40,516 bases of DNA from Pseudomonadota bacterium (GCA_021846225.1 JAJZCG010000013.1:1-40516), one strand, 5' to 3'. Shown: positions 27,001 to 38,096, numbered from the stretch's first letter. The notes: a model not told the origin generated them from the letters alone. Translations and numbers: made by a program.

Positions 27001-28088
27001 GCGCCCGCACCTTCCATTACCAACCCCGCCAGCCGCGCCGCCGCATCCGCACGCCCCGCCTTCGTGGCCGCTTGCGCCGCTTTCACCAAATCCTCAGGCT
27101 TCATCAGAATACTTTCAATTTTATCAGCCAGCGCCTGGGCGCTCAGCCCGGCCTGGTCCAGCCGCCACGCGGCCTGGGCATCCACCAGCGCATCCGCATT
27201 GGCACGCTGGTGGTCATCAATGGCGCTGGGCAGCGGAATGAAAATGGCCGGACGCCCCGCCACCGCGATTTCCGCCACGCTCGAAGCCCCGGCACGCGCA
27301 ATCACCAGATGCGCGCGCTGCAAGCGCGTTGCCACATCGTTGAAAAACGGCGCCAGCTCCGCCTCAATCCCCGCATCCTTCAGCGCCACCCGCGCCGCAC
27401 CCAGTTCTTCCGTCCGGCACTGCTGGCTCACCACCAGCCGCGCCCGCAACGCCGCCGGCAGCAAAGCCAGCGCTTGGGGCATCAACGAGCCGAAAACCTT
27501 CGCCCCCAGCGAGCCGCCCAAAATCAACAGCTCAATTTTCCCATCCGGCGGCGCATATCCCTGCCCATGCAGCGCCGCCACCGCCGGGCGCACCGGATTG
27601 CCAAGCAGCACGGTTTTAACCCCCGCAGGCACCGCCGAGGTTTTCTCAAAACTCAGCACCAGCACATCGGCGAGGCGCGCCAGCAGCCGGTTCGCCCGCC
27701 CCAGCACCGCGTTCTGTTCATGCAGAAAAATCCTTGGCCGCCGCCCCAGCAAAACAGCCGCCACCACCGGCGGCACCGCCGGATATCCGCCAAACGCCAC
27801 CACCACGCCCGGCTGCAGCGTCCGCAAAATTTTCCGTGCCTGGAACACGCCCCGCGCCAAGGCCGCGGCGCCCTCCAGCGCACTGCGCAAACTCCGGCCA
27901 GACAGCCCCGCCCCCGCGATCACATGCCGTTCCGCCTTGGCAAACACCGCCGAGGACAATCCGCCCGAGCGCGCATCGGTCAGCAGCACCACGCGCACGC
28001 CGCGCGCCAGCAACGCCGCCGCAAGCGCCTCAGCCGGGAAAAAATGCCCCCCCGTGCCGCCGGCCGCGATCACCACCGGCGCGCTCAT
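26997..28088 (-). CDS. murG: UDP-N-acetylglucosamine--N-acetylmuramyl-(pentapeptide) pyrophosphoryl-undecaprenol N-acetylglucosamine transferase
   Basis: Membrane-associated GT-B glycosyltransferase that converts lipid I to lipid II on the inner face of the membrane. The 363 residues have GGTGGH at 10-15, FGGYPAVP near 99-106, [12 protein letters not shown] from 123, [10 protein letters not shown] and the C-terminal donor site [22 protein letters not shown]. It overlaps ftsW and murC by ATGA on both sides. Confidence 0.97.
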   Translation of the reverse strand: MSAPVVIAAGGTGGHFFPAEALAAALLARGVRVVLLTDARSGGLSSAVFAKAERHVIAGAGLSGRSLRSALEGAAALARGVFQARKILRTLQPGVVVAFGGYPAVPPVVAAVLLGRRPRIFLHEQNAVLGRANRLLARLADVLVLSFEKTSAVPAGVKTVLLGNPVRPAVAALHGQGYAPPDGKIELLILGGSLGAKVFGSLMPQALALLPAALRARLVVSQQCRTEELGAARVALKDAGIEAELAPFFNDVATRLQRAHLVIARAGASSVAEIAVAGRPAIFIPLPSAIDDHQRANADALVDAQAAWRLDQAGLSAQALADKIESILMKPEDLVKAAQAATKAGRADAAARLAGLVMEGAGA

Positions 28089-29206
28089 GAATACTCTCCC
28101 TGGTGGCGTTTTCGCGTCAGCGCGAGCAAATATCCCATCTGAATCGATATCGCCAGCACCGAGCTGCCACCATAGGATATGAACGGCAGCGTCATCCCCT
28201 TGGTCGGAATCAGCGAAAGCGACGAGGCCATGTTCACAAACGCCTGCAGACCAAAACCCACGATCAACCCGCCCGCCGCCAGCACCACGAACAAATTCGG
28301 CTCCGCCAGCAAGCGCACCAGCGCGCGCATCACAATTGCCGCGAACACAAAAATAATGAACCCGCAGAAAAACAGCCCGAACTCCTCGCCCGCCACGGCA
28401 AACACGAAATCCGCCCGCGCATCTGGCAAATAATGCTTAACCTGCCCCTCGCCCGGCCCCAGGCCGAACATCCCGCCGTTGCCAAACGCCGAGAGCGCGG
28501 TAAGCGCCTGATAAGCCGAAGTCTTTGTTGGATGCAGGAACAATTCCACGCGCGTATGCACATGCGAAATAAAGAAAAATGCCCCGATGAACGCGAGCAC
28601 CACCAGCCCCGCCGCCACGCCCACCCATTTCATCTCCATGCCGTCGAGATAAAACTGCGAGAACACCACCATGGTGAACAAAAATGTCATGCCGATATCG
28701 GGCTGCATTTTCAGCATCAGCGCCGCGATCAAAAACACCCCCAGCGCCGCCCGCTTGCCGGGAAACCCCGGTGTGCGCCGCGATTCCGCAATCAGCCAGG
28801 CGATGATGATGATAAATCCGGGACGCAGAAACTCGCTCGGCTGAATGGTGAAGCCGGGCAGTGAAATCCACCGGTGCGCGCCATCCACCTCCACGCCATG
28901 CACCAGCGTGAAGCCGGTGAGGAAGAAGAACACAATCCCAAGCCCCAGCGCACTCAGCTTCACCTGCCGCAGCGAAAGCATGGACATGCCCAGCATCACC
29001 ACCCCGCCCACGGCGAGAAAGAAAATCTGCCGCAGCATCGCCATCATATGCGGATCGGTCAGCCGCATGGAGATCCCCGGCGTCGCCGCCAGCGCCAGCA
29101 CATAGCCAATGCCGATCAGCACCGCGAGCGCAACCAGCGTCACCCGGTCCACACTCCACCACCAGCGGCCGATCACCGATGTATCCGCGCGTGAGAGCGG
29201 CGGCAT
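28085..29206 (-). CDS. ftsW: lipid II polymerase (SEDS family) FtsW
   Basis: Polytopic membrane protein of about 373 residues with some nine or ten hydrophobic segments. It works with FtsI as the septal glycosyltransferase. SEDS hallmarks: GAHRWISLPGFTIQPSEFLRPGF after the fourth segment, QPDIGMTF, and the C-terminal NMASSLSLIPTKGMTLPFISYGGSS. ATG 29206 overlaps the murD stop by one base; a GTG one codon earlier would give a four-base overlap (GTGA). The neighbouring ftsI and murG fit FtsW rather than RodA. Confidence 0.96.
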   Translation of the reverse strand: MPPLSRADTSVIGRWWWSVDRVTLVALAVLIGIGYVLALAATPGISMRLTDPHMMAMLRQIFFLAVGGVVMLGMSMLSLRQVKLSALGLGIVFFFLTGFTLVHGVEVDGAHRWISLPGFTIQPSEFLRPGFIIIIAWLIAESRRTPGFPGKRAALGVFLIAALMLKMQPDIGMTFLFTMVVFSQFYLDGMEMKWVGVAAGLVVLAFIGAFFFISHVHTRVELFLHPTKTSAYQALTALSAFGNGGMFGLGPGEGQVKHYLPDARADFVFAVAGEEFGLFFCGFIIFVFAAIVMRALVRLLAEPNLFVVLAAGGLIVGFGLQAFVNMASSLSLIPTKGMTLPFISYGGSSVLAISIQMGYLLALTRKRHQGEYS

Positions 29207-30501
29207 CACACGCCCCCTTTCGCCAGCGCGGCAAACCGCGCGCCGCGCGCCTCAAAATTCGTGAACTGGTCAAAGCTCGCGGCCGCGGGCGAGAACAATA
29301 CCACCCCCGCGCCGCTCGCCTTGGCAGCCTCGAACGCCAGCGGCACCGCCGTCTCCAGCGTCCCCGCCACATCGTTCTCCACCCCGTGCGCGCTCAGCGT
29401 GGCGGCAAACGCCGGCCCATCGCGCCCAATCAAAAACGCCTTCTCGATCCGCAGGAAATACGGCGCCAGATCATCAATCCCCCCGGCCTTGGCGACGCCG
29501 CCTGCAATCCACACGAAGCGCGCATAGCAGCCCATGGCCCGGGCCGCCGCGTCGGCATTGGTCGCCTTGCTGTCATTGATAAAACGCACACCCTCGCGCT
29601 GCGCGACCTCCTGCTGGCGGTGCGCCAGGCCGGGGAAACTCGCAATCGCGCGCGCAATCGCCGCCTCGGCCACACCCAGTGCCCGCGCCGCCGCGGCCGC
29701 CGCCGCCGCATTCTGCGCGTTGTGCTCGCCCGGCAGCGCCCTTGCCCCGGTTGCCCCGCCCACGCCGGAAATCCGCACCACGCGCGCCGCTTGCTCATCC
29801 AGCCAGCCCGCCATCTCGCGTGAGGGGGCGTCATCCACGCCAACCACCGCCACGCAGCCCGCATCCTGGCGCGCGAAAATCGCACGCTTGGCGGCCGCGT
29901 AGCCTGCCATGTCGCCATGGCGGTCCAGATGGTCGGGGGACAAATTCAGCATAACCGCGACATCGAAGCGCAGGCTGGCGAGTCTCTCCAACATATAGCT
30001 GGACATCTCGAGCACATAAACGCCGTTGTCGGGCAGCAGCGGCAGGCTCAGCGCCGCCGGGCCCAGATTTGCCCCCGCCGCGTTGGGCACGCCCGCCGCA
30101 TCGAGAATATGCGCCAGCAGCGCCGTTGTAGTGGATTTCCCGTTCGTCCCGGTAATCCCGGCAAACCGCGCCTTGCTCGCGCTGCCCCGCACCGCGCGGA
30201 ACAGCAGCTCCGCATCGGTGAGTACCGGCACGCCATGCGCCAGCGCCCAGGCGGCCTGCTCATGCGCCTTGGGCAATTTGTGCGCAATTCCGGGCGAGAG
30301 CACCAGCCCATCCAGCCGCCCCGCAACCGCCGAGGGCTTCTCCACCACGAACCCCGCCGCCGCCGCGCGCGCGCCCGGCGCGTCATCCCACACGAACACC
30401 TGCGCGCCCATGTCGCGCAACGCGCAAGCCGCGGGCATCCCGGCCTTCCCCAGCCCGAGCACGGCAAAGCGCATCCCAGCAAATACCGGAGAAAATTTCA
30501 T
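29206..30501 (-). CDS. murD: UDP-N-acetylmuramoylalanine--D-glutamate ligase
   Basis: Mur ligase that adds D-Glu to UDP-MurNAc-L-Ala, 431 residues. The N-terminal Rossmann part contains [12 protein letters not shown] and the UDP-binding VLSPGI. ATP-binding GTNGKSTTT is at 118-126; [12 protein letters not shown] and [13 protein letters not shown] follow, and [13 protein letters not shown] is the C-terminal substrate segment. It overlaps mraY by ATGA and ftsW by one to four bases. Confidence 0.97.
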   Translation of the reverse strand: MKFSPVFAGMRFAVLGLGKAGMPAACALRDMGAQVFVWDDAPGARAAAAGFVVEKPSAVAGRLDGLVLSPGIAHKLPKAHEQAAWALAHGVPVLTDAELLFRAVRGSASKARFAGITGTNGKSTTTALLAHILDAAGVPNAAGANLGPAALSLPLLPDNGVYVLEMSSYMLERLASLRFDVAVMLNLSPDHLDRHGDMAGYAAAKRAIFARQDAGCVAVVGVDDAPSREMAGWLDEQAARVVRISGVGGATGARALPGEHNAQNAAAAAAAARALGVAEAAIARAIASFPGLAHRQQEVAQREGVRFINDSKATNADAAARAMGCYARFVWIAGGVAKAGGIDDLAPYFLRIEKAFLIGRDGPAFAATLSAHGVENDVAGTLETAVPLAFEAAKASGAGVVLFSPAAASFDQFTNFEARGARFAALAKGGV

Positions 30502-31586
30502 CTTATCTTCAGGGTGGCCAGACCCACCAAGCCCAAAATCATGGCGATAATCCAGAACCGGATCACAATCGTCGGCTCCGCCCAGCCCTTCTTCTCAAAA
30601 TGGTGGTGCAGCGGCGCCATCAGAAACACCCGCCGCCCCGTGCGCTTGTACCAGAACACCTGCACGATGACCGAAACCGTCTCCACCACGAACAACCCGC
30701 CGACAATCGCCAGCACGATCTCGTTTTTGGTGGCAACCGAAACCGCGCCGAGCGCCCCGCCCAAGGAGAGCGAGCCCGTATCGCCCATGAACACCGCCGC
30801 CGGCGGCGCGTTGAACCACAAAAACCCCAGCCCCGCGCCAATCAGCGCGGAGAGAAACACGGTCAACTCGCCCGAACCTGGAATAAAATTAATTTCCAGA
30901 TACCCGGCGAAAATCTTATTGCCCACCAGATACGCGATCAACCCGAAAACCGCCGCCGCAATCATCGCCGGCACAATCGCCAGCCCGTCCAGCCCGTCAG
31001 TCAGATTCACCGCGTTGGATGCCCCCATCATCACGAACATCGCCACCAGGGGAAAGAAAATCCCAAACGGTATCAGCACGTTCTTGAGCATCGGCAGCGC
31101 CAGCTCGCTGCCCAGCGGCGCTGGCATCAGCCGCGTCATCCACACCGCGGCCACCAGCCCGATTGCCGCCTGCGCCACCAGCTTCACCCGGCCGGGAACC
31201 CCCTTGGTGTTGCGCTTGGTCAGCTTCAGGAAATCATCAGCGAAGCCAATGGCGCCATAGCCGAAGGTCACCAGCAGCACCCCCCAGATGTAGCCGTTGT
31301 GCAGGTCCGCCCAGATCAGCGTCGAGAGCCCCATCGCGATCAGAATCAGCACCCCGCCCATCGTCGGCGTGCCCTTTTTCTCGATCAGATGCCGCTCCGG
31401 CCCATCGGTGCGAATCGGTTGCCCGTAGCGCTGCACGGATTTCAAGTAACGGATCACCCTCGGCCCGGCCCAGAAGCTGATGATCAGCGCCGTCAGGCAC
31501 GCCCCGCCCGCCCGGAACGTAATGTAGCGGAACAGGTTGAACACATGCACATGCCCAGCCAGAGGGAAGAGAATCGCATACAACAT
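30498..31586 (-). CDS. mraY: phospho-N-acetylmuramoyl-pentapeptide transferase
   Basis: Integral membrane enzyme that transfers phospho-MurNAc-pentapeptide to undecaprenyl phosphate, giving lipid I. The 362 residues hold about ten hydrophobic segments and the family signatures KKGTPTMGG (70-78), FADDFLK with the aspartate pair 117-118, [13 protein letters not shown], and the cytoplasmic loop [13 protein letters not shown] near the C-terminus. It overlaps murF by one base (TGATG) and murD by ATGA. Confidence 0.98.
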   Translation of the reverse strand: MLYAILFPLAGHVHVFNLFRYITFRAGGACLTALIISFWAGPRVIRYLKSVQRYGQPIRTDGPERHLIEKKGTPTMGGVLILIAMGLSTLIWADLHNGYIWGVLLVTFGYGAIGFADDFLKLTKRNTKGVPGRVKLVAQAAIGLVAAVWMTRLMPAPLGSELALPMLKNVLIPFGIFFPLVAMFVMMGASNAVNLTDGLDGLAIVPAMIAAAVFGLIAYLVGNKIFAGYLEINFIPGSGELTVFLSALIGAGLGFLWFNAPPAAVFMGDTGSLSLGGALGAVSVATKNEIVLAIVGGLFVVETVSVIVQVFWYKRTGRRVFLMAPLHHHFEKKGWAEPTIVIRFWIIAMILGLVGLATLKIR

Positions 31587-32929
31587 CAGGCGGGGCTTTC
31601 CAGAACCGAGACAACATCACGCATGCGGCTGCCGTAACTGCCTTTCACCAGCACGGTGTCCCCCGCGCGCAGCGCGGCTTTCACCAGCGGCGCCAGGGTG
31701 GCTGCGTCAGCTGCATGCGCGCCCTGCTTGGACCGCGGCAGCGAGTCGAACAAAGCTTTACACTGCGCCCCGCAGGTAAAAACGACATCCGCCCCCGCCA
31801 CAACCGCGGGCAACAACCCCAGATGCTCCGCTTGCGCGTGTTCGCCCAGCTCCAGCATATCCCCCAGCACGGCCACATGCCGCCCCGGCTGCAACGCCAG
31901 CACCCCCAACGCGGCCCGCACCGAGGCGCCGGACGCATTGTAGCTCTCATCGAGCAAAACCGCCGCCCCGCCCGCCACGGCAATCTCCCGCCGCGACCCC
32001 CGGCCGGAAACCGGCGCGAATCCATCCAGCGCCGCCGCCGTGCGCGCCACGTCCAGCCCCAGCCCCGCCGCCGCCGCCAGCACCGCGAGCGCGTTCATCG
32101 CCATATGCCGCCCCGGCGCCGCCAGCGCGAACCACACCGGAACGCCGTTAATTTCAGCCGTAATTTCAGATGCTTGTGCGGCATTCCGCAGTTCAACCAG
32201 GCGCGCATCCACAGCACCCTCGCCAAACACCAGCGCCTCGCACCCCCGCGGCACCGCCGCGCGCAGCAAGGGCAAAAACATCGAATCCCCCGGCAGCACC
32301 GCCACCCCGCCCGGCACCAGCCCGCCGTAAACCGCCGCCTTCTCATGCGCGATGGCCTCCTGCGAGCCCATCAACCCGAGATGCGCCCGGTCCACGCAAG
32401 TGATGATCGCCACATCGGGGCGCACCAGCCCAGCCAGCGGCGCAATTTCCCCCGGATGGTTCATGCCGATCTCAAACACCCCGAACGCCGCATCCCTTGG
32501 CATCCGCGCCAGGGTGAGCGGCACGCCGATATGGTTGTTGAAGCTCGCCTCCGCCGCATGCACCAGGCCAAAGGCGCTCAAAGCCCGGCGCAGCATCTCC
32601 TTGGCCGTGGTCTTGCCGACGCTGCCCGTCACCGCCACAATCTTCGCGCCCGCCCGCGCCCGCGCCGCAACCCCCAAACGCTCCAGCGCCCGCAATGTGT
32701 CCTCCACCACGACCACCCGGCCGGGCATAGGCTTTGAGACCAGCGCCGCCGCCGCCCCCTTGGCAAACGCGGTTTCGACAAACTCATGCCCATCGCGCGC
32801 GCCGCGCAGCGCCACGAACAAATCCCCCGGCGCCAGCGTGCGCGTATCAATGCTGATCCCGCTCACATCCCAGGCCGCGTCCACACCGAACACCGCGCGC
32901 AATTCCGCGGCACTCCAAAGCGCGCTCAT
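31586..32929 (-). CDS. murF: UDP-N-acetylmuramoyl-tripeptide--D-alanyl-D-alanine ligase
   Basis: Adds the D-Ala-D-Ala dipeptide (from Ddl) to the UDP-MurNAc tripeptide, 447 residues. [17 protein letters not shown] near residue 25 is the MurE/F N-terminal signature; ATP-binding GSVGKTT is at 102-108, then [20 protein letters not shown] and [12 protein letters not shown]. The N-terminus lacks extra domains. It overlaps murE by ATGA and mraY by one base. Confidence 0.97.
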   Translation of the reverse strand: MSALWSAAELRAVFGVDAAWDVSGISIDTRTLAPGDLFVALRGARDGHEFVETAFAKGAAAALVSKPMPGRVVVVEDTLRALERLGVAARARAGAKIVAVTGSVGKTTAKEMLRRALSAFGLVHAAEASFNNHIGVPLTLARMPRDAAFGVFEIGMNHPGEIAPLAGLVRPDVAIITCVDRAHLGLMGSQEAIAHEKAAVYGGLVPGGVAVLPGDSMFLPLLRAAVPRGCEALVFGEGAVDARLVELRNAAQASEITAEINGVPVWFALAAPGRHMAMNALAVLAAAAGLGLDVARTAAALDGFAPVSGRGSRREIAVAGGAAVLLDESYNASGASVRAALGVLALQPGRHVAVLGDMLELGEHAQAEHLGLLPAVVAGADVVFTCGAQCKALFDSLPRSKQGAHAADAATLAPLVKAALRAGDTVLVKGSYGSRMRDVVSVLESPA

Positions 32930-34365
32930 GGCGAGGCTCCTTGTTCGCGCGCGGCCGCCCCACCATCCCCGCGCGCCCCCATCTCGCGCGCGGCCGCCAG
33001 CTCGCGGATCACCGAGGCATCGTCAAAAGGTATCACCTCCCCCTGCACAATCTGCCCCTGCTCATGGCCTTTTCCGGCCACCACCAGAACATCCCCCGCG
33101 CGCAGCTCACTCAGCCCGGCGGCAATCGCCGCCCGCCGGTCGCCAATCTCAATCCCGCCGGGGCACGCCGCCATAATCGCCGCGCGGATCAGCGCCGGGT
33201 CCTCGCTGCGCGGATTGTCGTCGGTCACAATCGCCACATCCGCCAGCCGCGCCGCCTGCTCGCCCATCAGCGGGCGCTTGCCCGCATCCCGGTCGCCGCC
33301 CGCGCCAAACACGATCACCAGCCGGCCCAAAGCATGCGGGCGCAGCGCGCTCAGCACCCGCGCGATCGCATCGGGCGTATGCGCGTAATCCACATAGGCC
33401 GCCGCGCCGTTATCCAGCACCAGGGCGCGTTCAAGCCTCCCTCTAACCCCCTGCAACTGCGGCAAATACTCAAGCGCCTGCGCCACCCCCATGGTCTCGG
33501 CCAAGGCCGCCGCCAGCAGCGCGTTATCCGCCTGAAACCGGCCCGGCAGATGCAGGCTCACCTGCCGCCCGCCGGCAAAAACCTCCTGCCCATCCGGGCG
33601 CGCGGCAACCCGCGTAACCTCCACGGGCGCAAAATCCAACCCCCGCCGCGCCGCGATCTCGCGCAGCCGCGCCAGCGTCTCCCCATCCATATCCGCCATC
33701 GCCCGCACTGCCGCCCCGCGCGGCAGCAGCACCTCGAACAGCCGCAGCTTTGCCGCCCGGTAGGCCTCCATCGAGCCGTGATAATCCAGATGGTCGCGCG
33801 TCAGGTTCGTGAACCCAGCGGCGGCAAAACGCAGCCCATCCAACCGGCTCTGCTCGATCCCGTGGCTGGACGCCTCCAGCGCCACATCCGTAAAATTCCG
33901 CCCCGCCAGCATCGCCAGCGTGTTCGCCAGCGTCACCGGGTCCGGCGTCGTCAACGAGCCGGTAAGCGGCACCCCCGGCGCGATGACGCCCAGCGTCCCC
34001 AGCGAGGCCGCCTGGCGCCCGGCGGCGGCGCAAATCTGGCGCAGGAAATCCACCGTGCTGGTCTTGCCGTTGGTCCCCGTCACCGCCACCAGCCGTTCGG
34101 GCATCTTGCCCGCCAGCTCCACCGCCAGCTCCGCCAGCCGCGCGCGCGGCGCCTCGGCGCAATACAGCGGGCGCGGCGGCACGCCGGGCGGCCAGTGCGT
34201 CCCCTGCGGCGCCAATACAGCCACGGCGCCGCGCGCCACCGCCTCGGCGATAAAGCGCCGTCCATCGGCCTTCACCCCCGGCAGCGCCACGAATAAAAAC
34301 CCCGGCCGCACTGCCCGGCTGTCGGCCGTAATGCCGCTCACACCCTTCAATTCAGGACTCCTCAT
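32926..34365 (-). CDS. murE: UDP-N-acetylmuramoyl-L-alanyl-D-glutamate--2,6-diaminopimelate ligase
   Basis: Adds the third stem residue, 479 residues. ITADSRAVRPGFLFVALPG at 12-30, ATP-binding GTNGKTST at 97-104, GVIAPG, ASSHGI, FTNLTRDHLDYHG, and the C-terminal DDNPR, the motif of meso-diaminopimelate-specific MurE (lysine enzymes differ here). The wall therefore has DAP, as expected for a Gram-negative. I chose ATG 34365, with GGAG upstream and a 14-base overlap with ftsI; a TTG at 34383 is possible. Confidence 0.96.
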   Translation of the reverse strand: MRSPELKGVSGITADSRAVRPGFLFVALPGVKADGRRFIAEAVARGAVAVLAPQGTHWPPGVPPRPLYCAEAPRARLAELAVELAGKMPERLVAVTGTNGKTSTVDFLRQICAAAGRQAASLGTLGVIAPGVPLTGSLTTPDPVTLANTLAMLAGRNFTDVALEASSHGIEQSRLDGLRFAAAGFTNLTRDHLDYHGSMEAYRAAKLRLFEVLLPRGAAVRAMADMDGETLARLREIAARRGLDFAPVEVTRVAARPDGQEVFAGGRQVSLHLPGRFQADNALLAAALAETMGVAQALEYLPQLQGVRGRLERALVLDNGAAAYVDYAHTPDAIARVLSALRPHALGRLVIVFGAGGDRDAGKRPLMGEQAARLADVAIVTDDNPRSEDPALIRAAIMAACPGGIEIGDRRAAIAAGLSELRAGDVLVVAGKGHEQGQIVQGEVIPFDDASVIRELAAAREMGARGDGGAAAREQGASP

Positions 34366-36391
34366 GCCCGGCTCCGCTCTCAAGCTCAGTCATATGGCTG
34401 CCCGGCAATGGATACACCGGGGCCATCACGCCGTTATGCGCGCGGCGCCTGGCGTGCGAGGCCGAGAGCAACGGCGCCGGGCCTTTGGCCACCTTCCCTG
34501 GCGCAGGCTGCGCGGGCGCTGGCGGCGGCTTCTTGCCCATCAGCTCATAGGCAAACGCATTGGCACCCGGCGGCAGCGGGTTACCCGGCCCCAGGCCGCT
34601 CTTGCCCGGCGGCGGCGTGGGCTGCAGGGGCACGGTCCAAGCGGCATCCAGCGCCGCCAGCTGGTCGCCCGCCGCCGGCAAAATACCCAGCATCGGCCCA
34701 ATCCGCGCGATAATCCGCGCCACCGCCGGCGCGGCGATATACCCGCCCGTCGTAAACCCATGCGTCGTCGCGTCAGGATGCGGCTGCAACACCAGCACAT
34801 AGATCACATATTGCGGGTCCTGCATCGGAAACGCCGCCATGAACGAGGCGTTATTGGTATGCAGCAGATACCGCCCGTTCGGCCCCACCACCTGCGCGGT
34901 CCCGGTCTTGCCGCCCACCACATAGCCCGGCACCGAGGCATAGGTGCCCGTGCCCGAGAGCACCACATTGGTCATCAGCTTGCGCATCATGTCCGAAGTG
35001 CTCTGCTGCATCACCCGCACGCCCTGCGGCTGCGGCCCGTTCGGGGGCACCGCCAGCAATGTCGGATTATACCTGATTCCGCCGTTCACAATCGGCAGCA
35101 CCCCGGTCACCAGCGCCAGCGGGCTCACCGCGATGCCCGCGCCAAAGGAAACCGTCATCGTTGTCGCCAGCCCCCACTGGTTCAGCGGCGGATATTGCGG
35201 CATCGGCGGTCCCGGCAGCTGCACGTCCAGCGGCTTGAGGAAGCCCTGCTTGGCCAGCCACGCCTGCTCTACCTTCGGCCCCAGTATCGTGGCGATCCGC
35301 GACGCGCCGATGTTCGACGACACATTCAGAATCTGCGGCACCGCCATCCACACATGCGCCGGCTCAAAATCCGTTATGGTAAAGCGCCCTACCCGCAGCG
35401 GATGCGTGGTATCGAAGTAATCCCAGTAATGGATCATCCCCGAATCCAGCGCCATGGAGATGGTCTGCAGCTTGAACACGCTGCCCGGCTCGTAATCACC
35501 GTTGACGCATTTGTCGAACTGGCTGTCGTGGCTCGCCGCGCCAAAATTGTTGACATCGTAATCCGGCAGGCTGGACATCGCCAGAATCTCGCCGGTGCGC
35601 GCATTCATCACAATCGCGCAGCCCCCCGGCGCCTTGAACTCCTTCACCGCCGAGGCCAGCTCGTCATGCACGATGCTCTGAATCCCCGCATCGATGGAGA
35701 GCGCCAGCGGCGCCGGATCGCTGGTCAGGCGCTTATTGAAATACTCCTCCACCCCCGCAATGCCAGTCCCGCCGACAGTCACCCCGCCCAAAATATGCGA
35801 GGCCAGATCACCATCAGGGTAATGCCGTTTCTCGCTGTTCTCAAAATAAACGCCCGGAATGCCGAGCTGATTCACCGCCAGCTCCTCCGGCGGCGTCAGC
35901 TTGCGGTCCAGGTACACAAAGTCCTTGCCCGAGGCGAGCTTCTTCTCCGTCTCCGGCACGTCCAGCCCGGTCAGCACCGTGGCCAGCCGCGCCGCCGCCC
36001 CGGCCGGGTCCGTCACCTGGCGCGGGTCGGCGTATAATTCCGCCCCAGGCAGCGAGACCGCCAAAATCGTGCCGTTGCGGTCGGTTATATCGGCGCGCCC
36101 CGGCGGCGGCGGGGTTACATCCAGCTCCGGCTGCATCGCCGCCAGCTGCGCCTGGCTCGGCAAAATCGGGTGCCAGATGGTGGCGTAGGTCAGCCGCAGC
36201 GCCAGCACACCAAACAGCAGGGCAAACATCAGCGCCCCCAGCAGCAAGCGCCCATGCGCCTTCTCCAGCGCCGCCCGCTGGTCCAAATCCGGCGAGGTGA
36301 CCCGCACATGCTCCATCATCGGCACAGCGCCGCGCTCCGGCGCACCCTTGCGGCGCGACGGCGGCGGCTCAGGCCGCAAAGTCAATGTCAA
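34352..36391 (-). CDS. ftsI: septal peptidoglycan transpeptidase FtsI (PBP3)
   Basis: Class B penicillin-binding protein that cross-links septal peptidoglycan with FtsW. The 679 residues comprise a basic cytoplasmic part, a transmembrane helix at about 49-70, a pedestal domain (RADITDRNGTILA at 99-111), and the transpeptidase with Ser304-Val-Phe-Lys307, Ser358-Ser-Asn360 and Lys495-Thr-Gly. About 75 C-terminal residues form a Pro/Ala-rich tail beyond the usual end, making it longer than most FtsI (about 580). The start as given is a TTG overlapping the ftsL stop (TTGA); an ATG pair at 36319/36316, still before the membrane helix, is the alternative. It overlaps murE. Confidence 0.95.
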   Translation of the reverse strand: MTLTLRPEPPPSRRKGAPERGAVPMMEHVRVTSPDLDQRAALEKAHGRLLLGALMFALLFGVLALRLTYATIWHPILPSQAQLAAMQPELDVTPPPPGRADITDRNGTILAVSLPGAELYADPRQVTDPAGAAARLATVLTGLDVPETEKKLASGKDFVYLDRKLTPPEELAVNQLGIPGVYFENSEKRHYPDGDLASHILGGVTVGGTGIAGVEEYFNKRLTSDPAPLALSIDAGIQSIVHDELASAVKEFKAPGGCAIVMNARTGEILAMSSLPDYDVNNFGAASHDSQFDKCVNGDYEPGSVFKLQTISMALDSGMIHYWDYFDTTHPLRVGRFTITDFEPAHVWMAVPQILNVSSNIGASRIATILGPKVEQAWLAKQGFLKPLDVQLPGPPMPQYPPLNQWGLATTMTVSFGAGIAVSPLALVTGVLPIVNGGIRYNPTLLAVPPNGPQPQGVRVMQQSTSDMMRKLMTNVVLSGTGTYASVPGYVVGGKTGTAQVVGPNGRYLLHTNNASFMAAFPMQDPQYVIYVLVLQPHPDATTHGFTTGGYIAAPAVARIIARIGPMLGILPAAGDQLAALDAAWTVPLQPTPPPGKSGLGPGNPLPPGANAFAYELMGKKPPPAPAQPAPGKVAKGPAPLLSASHARRRAHNGVMAPVYPLPGSHMTELESGAGHEES

Positions 36392-37164
36392 TTACCGCTC
36401 CCGCTCTGCGCCATCCCCAGCAGCGAGCCCCCATCATCCTGCGGCGCGATCATCGGCGCCGCCTGCGCCACCGCGCGCACGGACATCACCTGCGCCCCCA
36501 TCGGCGGCCGCGCCGGCACCAGCGGCTGCGGGCTGTATGCGGGGCGATTATCGGCATATTCATGCGCCACGGCCGGGTTGCGGCGCATGTGCGGCATATG
36601 CGCCTGGCCCAGCAGGCTGCGCGGCTGCACATCGGCGCTGGCCAGATGCACCACGGCCTTGTCCACTCTGCGGGGAGGCTGGGCAGCGCGGGCCAGATGC
36701 ACCACCGCGCGCCTTACGGGTTGCACCACCTGTTGCGCCGGTTTCACCGCCGCCGTCTGCACCGCCGCCGCTTGCACCGTGGCCGGTTGCGCCACAGACG
36801 CCACAGCCGCGGGCATCGGCACTGGCACCGGCAACACCGGCGCCGCATCCAACGGGTTGGGCCCTGGCGCCGCGCTGCCGGGCGCGGGCAACACGCTGCC
36901 CAGCGAGGCCAACGTCACCAGCTGGCTCGGCTTCATCGGCTGCAGGGCGGTGAACTGCGTTGAAAGCTGGGCCAGCCGCGAGGGATCAGCCTCCAGCGCC
37001 CACTGCGCATGCAACACGCGGATGCGCTGCTGGTCCAGCCGGGTCGCCTGCGTTACCGCGGCAATCTGGTCATCCAGCATCTGCGCATGATGCTTCACCA
37101 AAAACAGATACGCGCCGGAAACCACAAACAGGATGGCGCTGAGCAGGGTGATCGGCCGGATCAT
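36388..37164 (-). CDS. ftsL: FtsL-like cell division protein with long C-terminal extension
   Basis: Small bitopic divisome protein that with FtsB/FtsQ activates FtsWI. The first 80 or so residues look like alphaproteobacterial FtsL: a transmembrane helix at about 4-23, a short coiled coil, and [17 protein letters not shown] followed by [10 protein letters not shown]. Residues from about 90 to 258 are an unusual low-complexity tail rich in Ala, Pro, Val and Gln, with AVVHLA repeated at 153-158 and 170-175 and then a His/Arg/Met-rich part. The usual length is about 110-130. Position between rsmH and ftsI makes the call firm; the tail's role is unknown. It overlaps both neighbours (ATGA, TTGA). 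Confidence 0.85.
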   Translation of the reverse strand: MIRPITLLSAILFVVSGAYLFLVKHHAQMLDDQIAAVTQATRLDQQRIRVLHAQWALEADPSRLAQLSTQFTALQPMKPSQLVTLASLGSVLPAPGSAAPGPNPLDAAPVLPVPVPMPAAVASVAQPATVQAAAVQTAAVKPAQQVVQPVRRAVVHLARAAQPPRRVDKAVVHLASADVQPRSLLGQAHMPHMRRNPAVAHEYADNRPAYSPQPLVPARPPMGAQVMSVRAVAQAAPMIAPQDDGGSLLGMAQSGSGN

Positions 37165-38096
37165 GCCGCCAGCCTTTCCATCGCCCGCAGCTTGGCGCTG
37201 CGCGCCCGCGGATTGGCCTTCACCTCCGCCGCCCCCGGCACCACCGCGCTGCCCGTCAACAGCCTGAAGCGCGCCGCCGCGCCGCCCTGCATCGCCGCCG
37301 GATCATGGCGCGAAGCCCCTGGCGCGCGCCCGCTCTCCTGCGCGAAAAATTTCTTCACAATGCGGTCTTCCAGCGAATGGAAGCTCACCACCACCAGCCG
37401 CCCGCCAGGCGCCAGCAACGCCGCCGCCTGTTCCAGCGCCGCCGCAATATCGCCAAGCTCATCATTCACCGCAATGCGCAACGCCTGAAAACTCCTGGTG
37501 GCGGGATCGATCCCTGACTTATCCGGCCGCACCACGCTGCGTATCACCCCGGCAAGATCCGCCGTTGTCACAAATTTCTCCACTTTCCGCCGCTCGACAA
37601 CGGCTTTCGCAATCCGGCGGGACGCTTTTTCATCCCCGAATTCATAGAGTATATCAGCGAGTTCGGATTCGGGTAGCGTATTAACCAGCACCGCCGCCGT
37701 TGCCTGCGCACTGCCCATCTGCATGTCCAAAGGTCCGTTCTGGCGAAACGAAAACCCGCGCGCCGCATCATCAATCTGGAAGGACGAAACCCCCAAATCG
37801 AACACCGCGCCATCCAGCGAGCCAACCCCCGCCTCGCCCAGCAAGTTCAAAAGTTCACTGATTCTGCCTTGGTAAACTTCAAAACGGCCAGGGTAATCCC
37901 GGGCCACCTCGCGCGCGCGCGCCACCGCCGCCGGGTCGCGGTCGATGGCAAACAGGCGGCAATCGGCGGCATCGAGAATCGCCCGCGCATAGCCGCCGCC
38001 GCCAAACGTGCCGTCCAGATAAACACCGCCATCGCGCGGGCGCAGCATCGCCACCGCCTCATCGCGCAGCACCGGAACGTGGGAAAACCCGCTCAT
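37161..38096 (-). CDS. rsmH: 16S rRNA (cytosine(1402)-N(4))-methyltransferase
   Basis: Methylates N4 of C1402 in the decoding centre of 16S rRNA (formerly MraW). The 311 residues show [13 protein letters not shown] at the start, the SAM-binding [15 protein letters not shown] at 28-42, [41 protein letters not shown] and [16 protein letters not shown], and end with [14 protein letters not shown]. It overlaps mraZ by ATGA and ftsL by ATGA. Confidence 0.98.
   Translation of the reverse strand: MSGFSHVPVLRDEAVAMLRPRDGGVYLDGTFGGGGYARAILDAADCRLFAIDRDPAAVARAREVARDYPGRFEVYQGRISELLNLLGEAGVGSLDGAVFDLGVSSFQIDDAARGFSFRQNGPLDMQMGSAQATAAVLVNTLPESELADILYEFGDEKASRRIAKAVVERRKVEKFVTTADLAGVIRSVVRPDKSGIDPATRSFQALRIAVNDELGDIAAALEQAAALLAPGGRLVVVSFHSLEDRIVKKFFAQESGRAPGASRHDPAAMQGGAAARFRLLTGSAVVPGAAEVKANPRARSAKLRAMERLAA

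Noticed and set aside
25636-28182. 848-codon open frame on the plus strand opposite murC and murG
   Set aside because: It is antisense to two certain genes; with G/C-biased third codon positions, stop codons are rare on the opposite strand. Its product is low-complexity Arg/His/Pro-rich and has no recognised domain.
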